DNA of 64,000 nt from Cercis canadensis (GCA_003255065.1 QAOA01004174.1:1-64000), one strand, 5' to 3'. Counted from the stretch's first letter, positions 23,890 through 35,700 are shown. The notes: generated by a model not told the origin, from the letters alone. Made by a program: numbers and translations.

Positions 23890-24510
23890 AATGTGAATTT
23901 TGCTAGACCAACACCAGCAAAATCATTAGCAAGAAGCTTGCCACGGCCACTTGGGGGACTTAGAACCCAGAGAATGAGCTCCCAACTCAACACCATAAGA
24001 ACCCAGTTCGCCATCCAGTTAGCAACTCTATTTCCTTCACACAAGATATGGTGGGACATAGACACGCCAATCACCTTCCATGAGCTTGCTAATAGAAGCC
24101 ACAATAGGAAAACAAGGGTGAAGCTTAGGACAGCCTTTAACAATAATATCAGCAGCCACAAGACAGTCAACTTCAATGAGAACCTGCCTGTAGCCATGCT
24201 TCTTAGCCAAATGCACAGCTTGCCAAATACCCCATAACTCCGCCATGAGGCTCTTGCAAGAACCAAAACCCAGCAACTTAAATCCTATACTACCCTGGAG
24301 AACACCCCCGCAAGAAGCCATGCCAACATTGTGAACAAAGGAGCCATCAACATTGAATTTGACTTGGCCATCATTAGGAAGATCCAACGCACCATTACCT
24401 CTGTTGATGGCCAGACTAGCAAGGTTCTGGACCACACAAGATCAGGAGGGATAGAGAATTCCCTAGCTCAATGCAAGATGGTGAAAATCATGTCTCCATT
24501 AGTATCAGTG
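23890..24510 (-). pseudogene. LINE-type RNase H domain, frameshifted
   Basis: The minus-strand frame 24037-24435 reads as the RNase H domain found at the end of plant LINE polyproteins. It has FNVDGSF (first catalytic Asp), MAELWGI (Glu) and IEVDC (Asp). After DWRV near 24060 the homology continues in another frame as SHHILCEGNRVANW, so there is a +/-1 frameshift. The usual last Asp of the ADxxA motif reads Asn (VANWMAN). Upstream, REFSIPPDLV resembles the linker that precedes this domain in such elements. No reverse transcriptase remains. It abuts the primer-site end of the Athila-like fossil. Confidence 0.65.
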
Positions 24511-24539
24511 ATGAATCCAAAAACAACTCAATAAGGGCT

Positions 24540-26700
24540 AAAGACAAAAGTGGGGTGGGGGAAACTACAAAAGAAATTTGATAAAAAAATTTAAAACATG
24601 GGGCCAATCCTGCCCTTCTCCCTTGTCACTGACGAGTGTACTGGTTGTCAAAACCAGACTTGTTTATGTCAAACCAAAAACAACAGAAAGCAAACCTGAA
24701 AACAGTTTTCCAATTCCTCTCATCCTCCCTCCCAATGTCTCGTAAGTGAGAAAAACTAAACTTTTACCAATGACAGGGCCTAATTTCATGCAACCAAAAA
24801 TCCCAAATCTTACAATAATCCTGAAGACTGAAGAGCATGCGAGACAGAATCAACTGCAGAATTACAGAGGGCAGACTTCGCAAGCACCAGTCTTACTAGC
24901 TCTAGAGGAATTTGTGTAGAGTCTTTCGCATCCCATAAGCTAGAGGAAAGATCTAGTGCGCTAAGGCACCGGCCATCTCCAAATGCAGCGCCAGGTTGCA
25001 TTAATCAAAAAGCTACCATACTGGTCAACTTACAACTGATTTCATCCTAAAATTATTGCATTAACCAAAACACCAAAAGAATGTATTTCAAGTCAACACT
25101 ATCATAATTTAACCATTCCCACACTCAATAAAAATAGAGAGTTCAACACCTATTCAGTTGCTAAAAAGAACATAATATGTCCACGGTTGAGTTACACACA
25201 CCCATTTCCCACCATATCAAATATTCTAAACTCCAATCCGTAGTTTAAATTGACAATAGTCAATAGGTCAAATGATTAGTAAAATTAAAAGGTAAAAAGA
25301 AAAAAGAGGGCAGGAAAATTTGAACTCATTTGATGAAAGGAAGATGACCCATTAAATACACAATTCTTCACCAATTTAAAATAACCAAGACCCATGTCCA
25401 GATTTAAGCATTCCTTCACAATCACCGCAGAAAAAAATGCCCAAAAAAAAATTGCATTGATATAAAGCAAAAGCAAAAAGAGATACAAAAAAGAAGAATA
25501 GAATAAGAAAGCTTAGAGAATAAGAACAACAACAAAAGCAGGTCCAAGAAACTATCAAAATAAAAAAAAAAAAAAATAGAAAAGAAGAAGAAGAAATTAT
25601 AATCCTTACCTCTAAATATTCAACACACAAAACTATAAGAAATGGCATGTCAAAGGAGTGTCCGCACCAATCAGAACTAAGCCAAGATAGCAGAAACGTA
25701 ACTTGTGGAGTTGTTGGGACTTGGCAGTAACCAAGGGTGGTTCTCCATCTGGATCAGTCTTTGCTTCCCAAGGCCAAAACAACAGCCTCAGCAGATGAAA
25801 TTGTGGTGCTAAGTATGATAAATGAAGTTAAATTATTGGATGCTATCAAACAAATCAGAATTAAAAACACAGAGAACAAGAACTAAATTGATAAAAGCTG
25901 AAAACATTGATTTAAAAAGTAGCAGAAAAAGGAAAGAAAATATAAAAGGGAAAAGAAACAAACAAAAAAAAATGAAATTGAGAAATAATTTGACTGGTCA
26001 AATAAGAGTGAATAACTTACTTGTTTGCTCTCCACATTTTTCTACAGCCTCCCAGACCTATTATCTCTCAGCAGAGGCAGATAAGACATGCAGAAAAGTA
26101 AGCAAAGAAGGAACTGATCACCAGAGAACAACGAACTCTCTCAATTCATCACAATTTTATCACCACTCCCAGCAGAAAGCCTGCTATTCTTTTTTCTCTA
26201 GCTGCGTCGCTTAACAAATGGAGTAATGATATATACACAAACTTTCCCCACAACATTCCACAAAATGTAACGTGCGGCAGAATCTCAATTCAATTGGTCT
26301 GATTTAAGCTTTTATCTATCAAACTCGGATTCTACCACATCACAGTTTGTGTACACAGGTTGTGCATTTATCATTTCCCTAACAAATGTGTGATACTGCA
26401 CAAAATTGCCCTGAATTTCTTGGTAGTATAGATGTTGCCATCAATTTTATGGTAAAGTATTGATCACTTAATTTTTTTTAAAGCTCCATAACTTGTAGTG
26501 CCTGTCTCTCTTCAGCCTCAAATCTTGTGTTCATCTTATTCAACAGACAACACTGTAAATCTGCATCTCTTCTCATAGATGTTCCTATAACCAACACAAA
26601 TTCACAATATCTTCCTCATTGCAAGATGATTTTCTTTTACAAACAAGGATTTGTACTAACCACTCCAAAGGTCATGGGACCCCTAATAATAAAAATTTTG
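24540..26700. other. Intergenic; one unassigned exon-like stretch
   Basis: Mostly AT-rich. The minus-strand frame 24810-25001 has balanced, exon-like codon use (includes FGDGRCLSALDLSSSLWDAK), and a second stretch near 25610-25800 ends at a good donor GAG|GTAAGG on the minus strand. I do not recognise either; they may be remnants of an unidentified gene. An A/G-rich tract lies at 25860-25990. Confidence 0.25.
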
Positions 26701-26709
26701 TTACCTCAA

Positions 26710-27696
26710 TCATGACATTTGCAGTTTCCCATGTATTTCCCTGATCAACAACTTGGAACTATCAACAATGCGTTTGCTTTCATAAACTATATAACTACAT
26801 AATTCATGCCTTGAAGCTGGTCTCAGTGATGATAATTGAATAAATGGATTTGTTATAACATTCTTATCATACAACTCTCTCGCTGGCTGAACATGCTTCC
26901 ACCAAAAATCAGATAGTGCCATTTTCATTACATCCCAATACTCTGCATCTCGATGTAACCTAAACAGACTACTACCATTTGGAGTCCAAACATATAAATC
27001 CATCCAATTACTTCCTGTAATTTCCATTAAACCCTGAGCTTGAGGTATATAGAAAAGCGGAATTCGAGACCAAGGTAAGGCTTTTCTCATGTCTCCATTG
27101 AAAAATGGACACTTTACCTCCAGCACTCCATAAGAAGGCAACTCATACACTAGCCTGTCTACTATACCATCTGGTGAAGCAGCTAGCCAATCATCTTCTG
27201 GGTTCCTAGCATATACCTGAAATTCAGGGAACAAGACAGGATTTCCAGTTATCAACTTGTATCTTTCAAGTGCCTCCTCCTCTTTGATATTGCTCCAACA
27301 GGTAGCAAGATTTCCAGAGAATGGTTCAATTGCACCAATCTTCTCTAACCACAGCTGGACCCTTCGTCGAGGCCAAAATCCAATAGCCCCAGCAAAAGTG
27401 CTAGCTGTCAGTTTGTTCTTTCTAAGGTTTTGCCAATTTTTGAACCAGTGCTGAAGACTACTTGCTTGAAGGATTGGAAAAGTTTCATTAGATGTATATT
27501 TTGACAAACCACCATCCTGGCTCAGATTTTTGGAAGGGTTATTGGGAGCGTGGCTACTGGTGTAAAACCTTTCAATATCTACTTCTGAAGTTTGGCTACT
27601 ATAGTTTTTCGTATTGCCAAGGCATGCAACATGTGTGCCTATATAACTGCTAATTTTCAGCCAAACAACAACAGAGAAGGAAGAAGCAAGTTTCAC
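26710..27696 (-). CDS. YqaJ/lambda-exonuclease-like nuclease (main exon)
   Basis: This is a large 3' exon of about 328 codons of a plant 'restriction endonuclease type II-like' protein with a YqaJ / viral-recombinase fold. Seen: KLTASTFAGAIGFWPRRR near residues 95-112, NIKEEEALERY with Glu at about 140, SPDG (Asp 176) and EVKCP (Glu 193, Lys 195). Together these form the expected D-(E)xK catalytic core of 5'-3' exonucleases. Family members are usually organelle-targeted. The exon opens after a CTTTGGCAG acceptor at about 27698 with no ATG in frame at its start, so at least one upstream exon is needed. A T-rich, intron-like minus strand extends to about 30.2 kb. Candidate first exons lie at 30250-30450 and 31362-31500. 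The stop at 26710 follows a normal C-terminus. Confidence 0.8.
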   Translation of the reverse strand: MKLASSFSVVVWLKISSYIGTHVACLGNTKNYSSQTSEVDIERFYTSSHAPNNPSKNLSQDGGLSKYTSNETFPILQASSLQHWFKNWQNLRKNKLTASTFAGAIGFWPRRRVQLWLEKIGAIEPFSGNLATCWSNIKEEEALERYKLITGNPVLFPEFQVYARNPEDDWLAASPDGIVDRLVYELPSYGVLEVKCPFFNGDMRKALPWSRIPLFYIPQAQGLMEITGSNWMDLYVWTPNGSSLFRLHRDAEYWDVMKMALSDFWWKHVQPARELYDKNVITNPFIQLSSLRPASRHELCSYIVYESKRIVDSSKLLIREIHGKLQMS

Positions 27697-27699
27697 ACT

Positions 27700-30480
27700 G
27701 CCAAAGAAAAGAAAATGTCACTTGAGCTTCAGGAGTAAACTGAATGACAGTTATAAATTGCAAAATCTATGAATAACATTTAACAAACAATATTTCAAGT
27801 AGTTGGGATAATGCTGCAGTTTTAAGAACATGCAGCAGATGGTTATGTTAGATACTAATTTGTTAACAAAGAACAGTACTAGATAATTGAATCTAACAAA
27901 TTCCTCAAATGAGACCAAGTCTAAAACAGAATATATGAGGTGGTTCTATAAAAGATTTCTTAAACATAAAGGTCAAAATTTCTGCTAAGTTTTGCGCTAA
28001 CTGGGTTAGATGTTTATCATTGACAAAACATGGTATGGAAATTTGTTTAAAATAATTTGAATATATCACTCCAACCTTCCCTAGATTTATCTGAAATTAT
28101 ACTTGTCCCTCTTGATTTTCAAAACCCATAAAAACCTTCCTTCTTACTTCAAGACTAGATGCAACTGAGCCTTACAACAACTAGCACCTAGGTCCTTTGG
28201 GAATTGCCAGTGCATGTGGTCAAGTCCTCATCTCAAATCACACCAAACAAAGTAACAGGGAAAGAAAAAACTAGTTACCCAGAATGACTTATTTGAAAAT
28301 TCATATAAAGTGCATCAACTGAGTAGTTACCCACTTATTCCCTAAAAGGTTACTTTAATTCTTGACAGCATTATGAAAAATATTTCTATTTTATAAGCAA
28401 TTAATGCTAGTTACACGTTCATAAGTAGACAAAAATAAGTAAAAGTGTCATTTGATGTCACACCAACCACAAAATCCCAAATAGAAAAATGTGTGTAATA
28501 AGTAAAGCAACCAAGCAATCAATTGCTAAATTGTCAATTTGAAAAGACTTACAAGAACAAGATATTCTCATGTCTCCCTCGGTATGTGCAAGTGTTCATT
28601 CATTTACGCCAAGATCAATAGCCCTCCGTATCTACAAGTGTTCATTCATTTCCATTAGGTAACTTACTTTGTTTTTGCTAAACCCAAACTGACTGAATGG
28701 TCTATTCTTGTCATAATGACTAATTCAAATTGTGATAAATACAATTTTATCACCAAGCCCAAACTACTGATCACCACAATAAAGTCAGCCATCAAAGTAC
28801 CTGCCAAGAATGGAACAATCCTGGCGACTAGAAGACATTACAAGTATTGAATAGGGTTTCACACGACTTGATGAAAAATTCACACAGGATTCAGGACTGA
28901 TTATGATGTACCTCAATCCATGATGAATGTTAAGGCCCTCTTGTCTTGATATCATGCTTTAACACCATGCAAAAGACAATTTGGAATGTAGGTAATATCC
29001 ACCTGATGTTTTACCCTATTTATACATTAGCAAACTTCAGTCATATATATATGTATTCAAGCAAATCACATTTTAGCATTCTGTAGTTATCTATACATTT
29101 CCAATATCAAATTCTTTATTGTGCCTTTTATACTCAAGTTAAGCAGCATGCTCAGTTCACTCTCAGGAAAAATATACTACATGGGAAAGAGAAGCAACAA
29201 TTAGAGACAAAGCCAATTCATGTGAAGTGGGTGCAACTACTTTGACAAATTGAGTCAGTATGCAGGGTGGCATTAGAAGAACTGCAGAGAATCAAACTGC
29301 ACATGGATTCAATGTTAGCTACAATTTGGAACTTAGATCATCCAAATTGAAATAAGAAATTCAGGACAGAGCATCTGTAGTATGATTTACATGATAGTTT
29401 CACAGGCTAGCTCTTATGATAGATTAGTCAAATAGTTTGGTATATCATTAGCTTTGAACATATGGTTCCATGAGCCTTGACACGCATGGTTGGATACTAC
29501 TCCTTCATGAAGCTATCCCAAACTTTGTTCATATGCTTTGGTAGTTCCACATATAATATGCATGAATGTTCATTAATATCTTTTCTGTAAACTCTATCTA
29601 AAAACCTCATTATCTTGGTTTTCTCATTATCTTAAATTTTATTTTATAGTCAGAAGAAAAGATGCCTATTGTTTATTTTTTTCTTTTTACCATCTACTGT
29701 CTATTCTATATACAGCATGCTTTCTTTCTCAGCTTTTACAAAGAGGTAGCAGGTATGCCCAGTGTTACCATAACAAATAGCCCTACAATTGGGACTTAGA
29801 AATCAAATTGAACAAGGGCAATCCATGAAGCAAGTTCCTATTCTTAATTATTCACATGTTAGTTTTTAGCACGTTAAAAATGGAGAAAAAAAATTATTTA
29901 AATTGTTTAGATTATAATCTAAACTATCACATTAAAAGGCTCAATTCAATGGAAATTAAAACCCTCCCAAATAAACAACAACTTAACTGAAAAGCTAAGC
30001 AATGCAACAAAAATATCCTACTCCTAGCATATCAATAAATCAATCGATACCCATATCAGCCACCAAATAAAAAACCAAAGGCATAACTATATCCCCCAAA
30101 CCAAAAACAAATTTGCATAAACTACAATTCCAACAACTATAATCACACCCATATCTCCATGAATCATAAAGCAATCTTTTTTATTCTTCTAAAATATTTT
30201 AAAATGAAAAATAAAAATGGGAATAAGGTGAAGTAAGTGTACCTCAAGTTAGTGAGGTACCTCCAAGCAACTGTGCAGCCATGAAGGGAAGAGAGAGGGA
30301 AAAACAAAAAGAAAGAGTGTGAAAGAGAAATGGCAACAAGTCAAATAAAGAAAGAGAGTAGAACACTTTCTATTTAGATAATGAGAGAGTGAAGATACTC
30401 TAGTCGCTACTCGTTGAAGCTCGAAGAAGAGGAGGAGGCAGTGCTGCGCTTATTGTTCAGTGGAAGGTTTAAAGCAATGT
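27700..30480 (-). other. Probable 5' intron(s) of the YqaJ-like gene
   Basis: The sequence is T-rich on the minus strand, with no recognisable element or independent gene. A leader-like minus-strand stretch at 30240-30450, CT-rich in its part just before CATGGCTGCACAG, is followed by two possible donors, GGAG|GTACCT and TGAG|GTACAC. Joining its ATG directly to the main exon does not keep the frame open, so any coding connection needs another exon. Confidence 0.35.
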
Positions 30481-30600
30481 TTTAAATACCAGACCGGTAA
30501 GCAAAAAGGTGTGGCAAAAAATGACCGGTCGGACTGCTAGTCGAACTAGTTGAATCAAAGCATTTTCAAACCGAGAGAAAAAAAAAAATTATATACTGCA
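30481..30600 (+). repeat. MITE-end-like sequence, ACCGGT family
   Basis: ATGTTTTAAATACCAGACCGG matches the outer end of the MITE at 32602-33187. A related end in the opposite orientation occurs at 31585-31730. No 9-bp target duplication links the two, so they may be separate fragments. Confidence 0.45.
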
Positions 30601-31329
30601 TAAGTATAGCACTAGCAGAAGCCAAGAGACCAAGAGACCAAGAGAAAAAAAAATTATATCCTGTAACATTCAAGTCTTCAGGATCATTATCCTCACAGTA
30701 TTCATCCATATTGACTGGAAGAGGAACGATCAAAGCCACATAAATATGAGGACAACCAACCCAAAGTTATGTCATTGGAACTCCAGCATCTAATTGACAC
30801 AATGCCTCAATTGAAAAGACATGTGTCCATACAAGAAGACTACATTTTCAACCAAAAGAGGCCTACTTACTCTAATAAAGGGCATGACTGTAGAGGTGGC
30901 AATGGAGGAAATGGAACAAATATATGAAGGAAATGCCCTGTGCATGTATTATCCTTCTTTAATTCACTGTCTTAGCTGTTCTTTAATTCAAGTTCCTTCA
31001 CTGCCCTTGGTTCCATATATTCCCTTCCTCTCCCGTTCAATGTTTCCATTATTGCAAGTTTTGTATATAAATCATGTCTAGCATTCATCTTACACCTCAA
31101 GCAAGTTACTATTTCTGTCCCAGATTACCCCAGCATATAAACATTCCCCAATTTAACCGCCCCACCTAAGAAAAGAAAAAGACGAAGAAGAAAGCACAAG
31201 CAAGGAAAACATAATGCAATTGTTCCAGAAATTCAGCACAACTAAAACAAACCAACAACGACCCAGAAAACAACCAGAAAAACCCAGAAAAAATCACCAA
31301 CGCAATCAATGAAAAAATCACCGAGGCGA

Positions 31330-31510
31330 TCAATGAAAAAGCAGTAAATTTTGGAAGAGCCTTACTGTTGAAGTTGCTTGCGGGGAGCAGAAGAGAGCAG
31401 CAGCAAGAGGTTGAAACGTTGAAGCCTTGAAGGATTTATGCGCAGGCCGGAATGAACGAGGGAGAGCGAGGAGGGAGGAAGGGATTTGGGGCAACATGAA
31501 GAAGGAACTC
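31330..31510 (-). other. Candidate transit-peptide exon upstream of the YqaJ-like gene
   Basis: On the minus strand an ATG near 31500 opens a frame starting MLPQIPSSLLALPRSFRPAH. It is rich in Ser, Ala, Leu and Arg without acidic residues, like a mitochondrial or plastid targeting peptide, and runs to a donor CAACA|GTAAGG near 31366. The phase does not match the main exon directly; a different frame over the same exon would, but lacks an ATG. It may be the gene's first exon, with an unseen exon between. Confidence 0.3.
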
Positions 31511-31584
31511 GAAGGGGAAGGAGGGTCAGCGTTTCAAAAGCGAAAAACAACACCGTTTCCAATATTTTGTGGAGCGGCCGCTTA

Positions 31585-31730
31585 TTTAAAACCGGTGCCG
31601 ATTCACTGGTTCACCCCTGTTTTTAATTATTTAACTGTCCCGCCGATTTTATCTCCTTAATCAAATCGTTTTTCAAAACAAGTACCAGTCTCCCAGTTGA
31701 ATTGTCCGCTTCAATCCAATTTTTAAAACC
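31585..31730 (-). repeat. MITE fragment, ACCGGT family
   Basis: On the minus strand it begins ATGGTTTTAAAAATTGGATTG and later carries TGAACCAGTGAATCGGCACC, matching the terminal portion of the element at 32602-33187. Only one end is recognisable. Confidence 0.5.
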
Positions 31731-31743
31731 ATGAGTAAAGGCN

Positions 31744-31840
31744 GCCTAACCCACAACCCACAGTGGGTTGGGTTGGGTTGAGGTTTTCTCAGCCCGCCAT
31801 TTAGGCGGGCCAGCCCGCCCCGCCCCGTTTGACAGCTCTA
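31744..31840. mobile_element. GC-rich hAT-like MITE fragment
   Basis: A 97-bp stretch with GGCGGGCCAGCCCGCC and a TAGAGCTGTCAAACGGGGCG end (minus strand) resembles a common plant hAT-type miniature element. It lies between two copies of ACCATGAGTAAAGGC (31728-31742 and 31841-31855). Because an assembly n stands at 31743, the repeat may be a join artefact rather than a target duplication. Confidence 0.4.
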
Positions 31841-31859
31841 ACCATGAGTAAAGGCAGAG

Positions 31860-32590
31860 GTGCTAAACAAGTAATATTGCGGTAGCTTTTGATAATTTAT
31901 TAATCTGGATTACACTTTTGTGATTAAGAAGGAAAAAGGAAAAAAAAATTTATAAACAAGGCCTAAGCCCATGGCTCTTGTTTGGACTATATGTATAAAA
32001 TAAGCAAACAAAAACTACATATAAAAATGAGCTTTTCAAGAGATTTTAACTTTAGACCAATCAAATAGGTTTGAAATTTGTAATAAGAAAATGAGTGTTT
32101 TTAGTTTGTTTTTCTTAAGAGCGTTCAATTTTTCAGTTAAAGATAAAAAGTATGAGGATTAGAATATGAAAACTTAATCTTTTTGAGAGATTCTAAACTA
32201 GTTATATATACTTGTATAATAGGTGTGTGTCATGTTAGTTTGACATTTTTTATTTTCATTTTCATTGAAAAGAGAAAATTTGGTTATTAAAAATGTGTTT
32301 GACCAAGTAGATAAGAAAACATTTTCTTAAAAATGTTTTAGGACCAAAAAGCTTTTTTTAAAAAAATTGACCTAAATGCATTATGTCCAACCACTCTAAT
32401 TAGTCAAACCTATATGCATGCATTTTAGGCTGCAATTTTTATTCTCTCAAGCCCAAGTTGACTTTCTCATGACAAAATCAAAGACTTTTTCCTCCTTTTC
32501 ACAAACTTTTGGTGATGTTTGGATGGATGGATAAGGGGACCTACTTTTGCTCCTTCCCCTCTATTCTCTGAAATTTCTTACTGCTCAAAT
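31860..32590. other. AT-rich intergenic sequence
   Basis: I see no gene or element with defined ends here. Confidence 0.5.
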
Positions 32591-32601
32591 TAGGGTGTAA
32601 G

Positions 32602-32999
32602 TAATGTTTTAACAATTAGACCGGACGAGACAATTCAATCAGTTCAACCGGTGCCCGGTCTGAATTCTGGTTCGATTATGGGAGTTAAACCGCTCAAGCA
32701 GTTAAACTGATAATAATCAGAGAGAATCGGTGAAAACCGGTGAATCGGTCCGGTTTTACATAACTAGATGGTTCACTGGTTTTTTTTTCCTTCAAAATTG
32801 CATCATTTTAAAGAAAATCTGAAAATATTCCACCAAAAGGGTTCAAACCTCCTTTTTAAAGGAAGGAGATAAGAGACTTGAACCATTAAACTAATATTTC
32901 TTTTATAAATAAATTTACATTATAATTTATTTATTCATATTTAGATTGTATAATGGATAAATATTGGTCATAAGAGGATTCGAACTACCAAGAAAGAAA

Positions 33000-33040
<41 letters not shown>

Positions 33041-33187
33041 CTTAGAATATACAATAGACACATTAAATATTATATTTTTATAAAAATTATTTTTATGACA
33101 TCACCGGTCTAACCATTTGGTCCAATCAATTCAACCGGTGCTTATCCTCTACAGCGGTTTGCTTACCAGTCTGATTTTTAAAACATT
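32602..33187. mobile_element. Mutator-like MITE with perfect 9-bp target duplication
   Basis: The 586-bp element has inverted ends (AATGTTTTAA outermost; several ACCGGT-containing blocks match between the two arms) and is flanked by GGGTGTAAG at 32593-32601 and 33188-33196. The 9-bp duplication points to the Mutator superfamily. It has no coding capacity and carries an internal (TA)n run at 33006-33036. Confidence 0.8.
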
Positions 33188-33371
33188 GGGTGTAAGCAAC
33201 AAATGAGGGTATTTTTTTAAAAAAATTAATAAAAAAGCAAGTAGAAGGATACCCTTTCTCTTCATTTTTACTTTAATTTCTGAACAATAGAGTGAGAATT
33301 TCCTTTTCGTCCTTCCTTTTCCTTCCAATTCCTTTGATTAGAACTAGAAGGTCCTATGCTTAAAAAAAATA

Positions 33372-33615
33372 GAGACAACTATTGTTAAGTCACTCAAACC
33401 ACAAATAATTTCATGTAGGTCACTCAAAAAAAAAAAAAAAGATTTTTTGTGAGTAATAATTATTGTTAGATTTCTAGGTAGATGATCACATACTGACTAG
33501 TGGTTATCAGTTAAGGCAATTTGAGAAATTTAATAATAATTTTGAGTGACACCTGAAAATCCTTTTTTAGTAACCCACTATTTATGAATTTGAGTGAATA
33601 AACAATAATTGTCTC
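33372..33615. mobile_element. Hairpin MITE, GAGACAA ends
   Basis: The arms beginning GAGACAACTATTGTT (left) and GAGACAATTATTGTTT (right, complement) face each other over about 60 bp. The flanking 9-mers AAAAAAATA and AATAAAATA match at 8 of 9 bases, consistent with an old Mutator-like insertion. Confidence 0.65.
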
Positions 33616-34037
33616 AATAAAATATTCAAGGGACATTGCAATTACAGCACTACAATCAACCCTTTAAAAAACTAGAATATTATTTCACTCCAATGAAAAA
33701 AAAAAGAAAAGAAAAAAAGCTTCAAACATGTCTATATGGAAGGTACGTACATATATAGAACCTTGCACTTTATTCTATTTCAATAACTATTTCAATCGTT
33801 ACAGCGCAAACCCAATAACAAGTTAACTATTCGAATAAGCTAATGGTTCATTCTAATTTCAGCATCTAGTTTTCTAATTGTTGTCCATCCAAAATTGTTT
33901 CTGAAGATTAGAAAATAGTCAACTGTGTTCTTGTCCTGGTTGCATAAGGCAAACCCAAAACAAATTAAGTACTATTCCAAGAGGTTTAAAGATCATATTT
34001 TAGCCACTCCTAGTTTCTAATTGTTGTCCATTCAAAA

Positions 34038-34844
34038 CTACTTCTGAAGATAGTTAATTGTATTCTTGTCCACCTGAAATGCTTTGGTGAGAACCTCCTG
34101 AGAGATAGAAGGGTTGGATCCAAATGCAACATTTGTAATAGTGATAAGTCCAGTGTTTTGGCTACTAAGACCAAAAATGGCAACAATGTTATTTTTATCC
34201 ACATTCAGTTAGAAGTGAATGAGACTAATTGGGAACACAAACACATCTCCTTTGTTGAGAATTTTGGTAAAGAGACGCTTTTTTGGGTTGGAGGTAACAA
34301 ATCCAACATAGAGAATACCTTCTAAAACTACTAAGATCTTAATCGCTCAAGGGTGAGTGTGAGGAGGGTTGAGACCTTTAGGTGCAAAGTCTATGTGAGC
34401 CAAGAATGTTAAGTCCTAGTATCTCATTAACAGCTACAAGAGTCACTTTTGAACCAAGTGGATTTGATGTGTCTCCTTCCTTGAGTCCAGAGAAGAAGAA
34501 ATCTTTGTCCAAGGCTAGCTTGGGTCCTTGCAGAATTTTTCATTCACAAACACTGCAAAAAAAAAAAAAAAAACAAAATTATTTGCTACCACAAGTGAGA
34601 AATAATGATTAAAGTGTCCCTTCATTAAAAGTAGGTGCAACGAGAATCATGAGAAGAGACCTAATTTGTATAATTCAATTTTTTGAAGCAACAAAAAAGA
34701 TTAAGGTATATTTGTACCATCACCAGTGGTCTTGGTGTTGTTGATAGCCACACAGAAATCCTGCAGTGGGCTGGGATCCGAGGCAAAGGCACAAGAAGAT
34801 GCCAAAGCCCAGAAGGCAACAAGAAATAAGTAAACAGCTTTCAT
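34038..34844 (-). pseudogene. Germin-like protein pseudogene
   Basis: This is a host germin-like (cupin, apoplastic, usually Mn-binding) gene. Exon 1 (34718-34844) encodes the signal peptide MKAVYLFLVAFWALASSCAFA and LQDFCVAI. A 165-bp intron precedes exon 2 (34038-34552). Exon 2 still shows VFVNEKFCKDP, FFFSGL, the PPHTHP metal box, GDVFVFPI and VLTKAFQVDKN. It is broken: a 1-base deletion just after FCKDP (about 34525), a deletion with frameshift between GLNILG and IDFAP (about 34395), an Arg codon turned to TGA directly after PPHTHP, the box Glu replaced by Lys, a Gln codon turned to TAA at 34209-34211, and an early stop at 34038-34040 that removes the usual last residues. No functional product is expected. 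Confidence 0.9.
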
Positions 34845-34899
34845 GTTTTCTCTGCCTATAACGACTTTAATAAGTTTTCACTATTTTTGCCTGGATAGG

Positions 34900-35700
34900 G
34901 GTGAGATTCTCCAGAAAACAATGTCTATTCATAAGCATGTGGTATTGAACTAGTCTATAGTTTAACTTGCTCGAAGCATATAGAGACCTAGTAAGTGCTA
35001 AGTGGCAGTTTTAATCTTGTGTATATTAATTGAATGAATTGTTCTTTAACGACTACCCTCACCTTTTTCTTTTTTCCTCTTCTCAAGATGAAATTGTCAT
35101 TTGATATAGCTCATATGGTCAATGGTGGCTTAGCATTTAGCGAGGTCCTTGTAATTGAAGATCAGGGTTGTTTATAGACTGAAGTTGACTCTATCTCTTT
35201 TAGCACAAAGAAAAAAAAAAAAGAAAAAGGAAAAGAACAAGAACAATAATCTGTTTCTTGTTTGATTAGCTTTGTAGAATAATAATTATATGTTTTTTTT
35301 TATATGAATAATATATGTTGAACTCACAGCACATTTATATGAGGTTTTTTTATGTTATATATATATAGTTCAAATTAATACCTGCGCACTTTGATGCTAA
35401 TTTTCAAACGGCTGATGGTAGAACAAGGAAGTATGATTTGGTTTGTCAATTGATGAAACTTATTGCAAACTCATCATGCAAACGAAGGCTACAAAGTATA
35501 CGTGTGTGTGTGTGTATGTGTGACAATAAATTAAATCCTAGGTGTTTTCTGTTTGTGGAAAAGATCTATCTGGCTTATAAATTGAAAGAATATAATTTAC
35601 ATATTAGTTATATATAGGAACAATAATTTTAAGCTCTCCCTGAGTCTTATGCTATACCCTAATTTTGAAATAAGGTACCGTCTTGTCACAATAAACATTT
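34900..35700. other. Intergenic sequence
   Basis: The right flank of the germin-like pseudogene holds AT-rich sequence and a short (TG)n run near 35500. No gene is seen. Confidence 0.5.
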
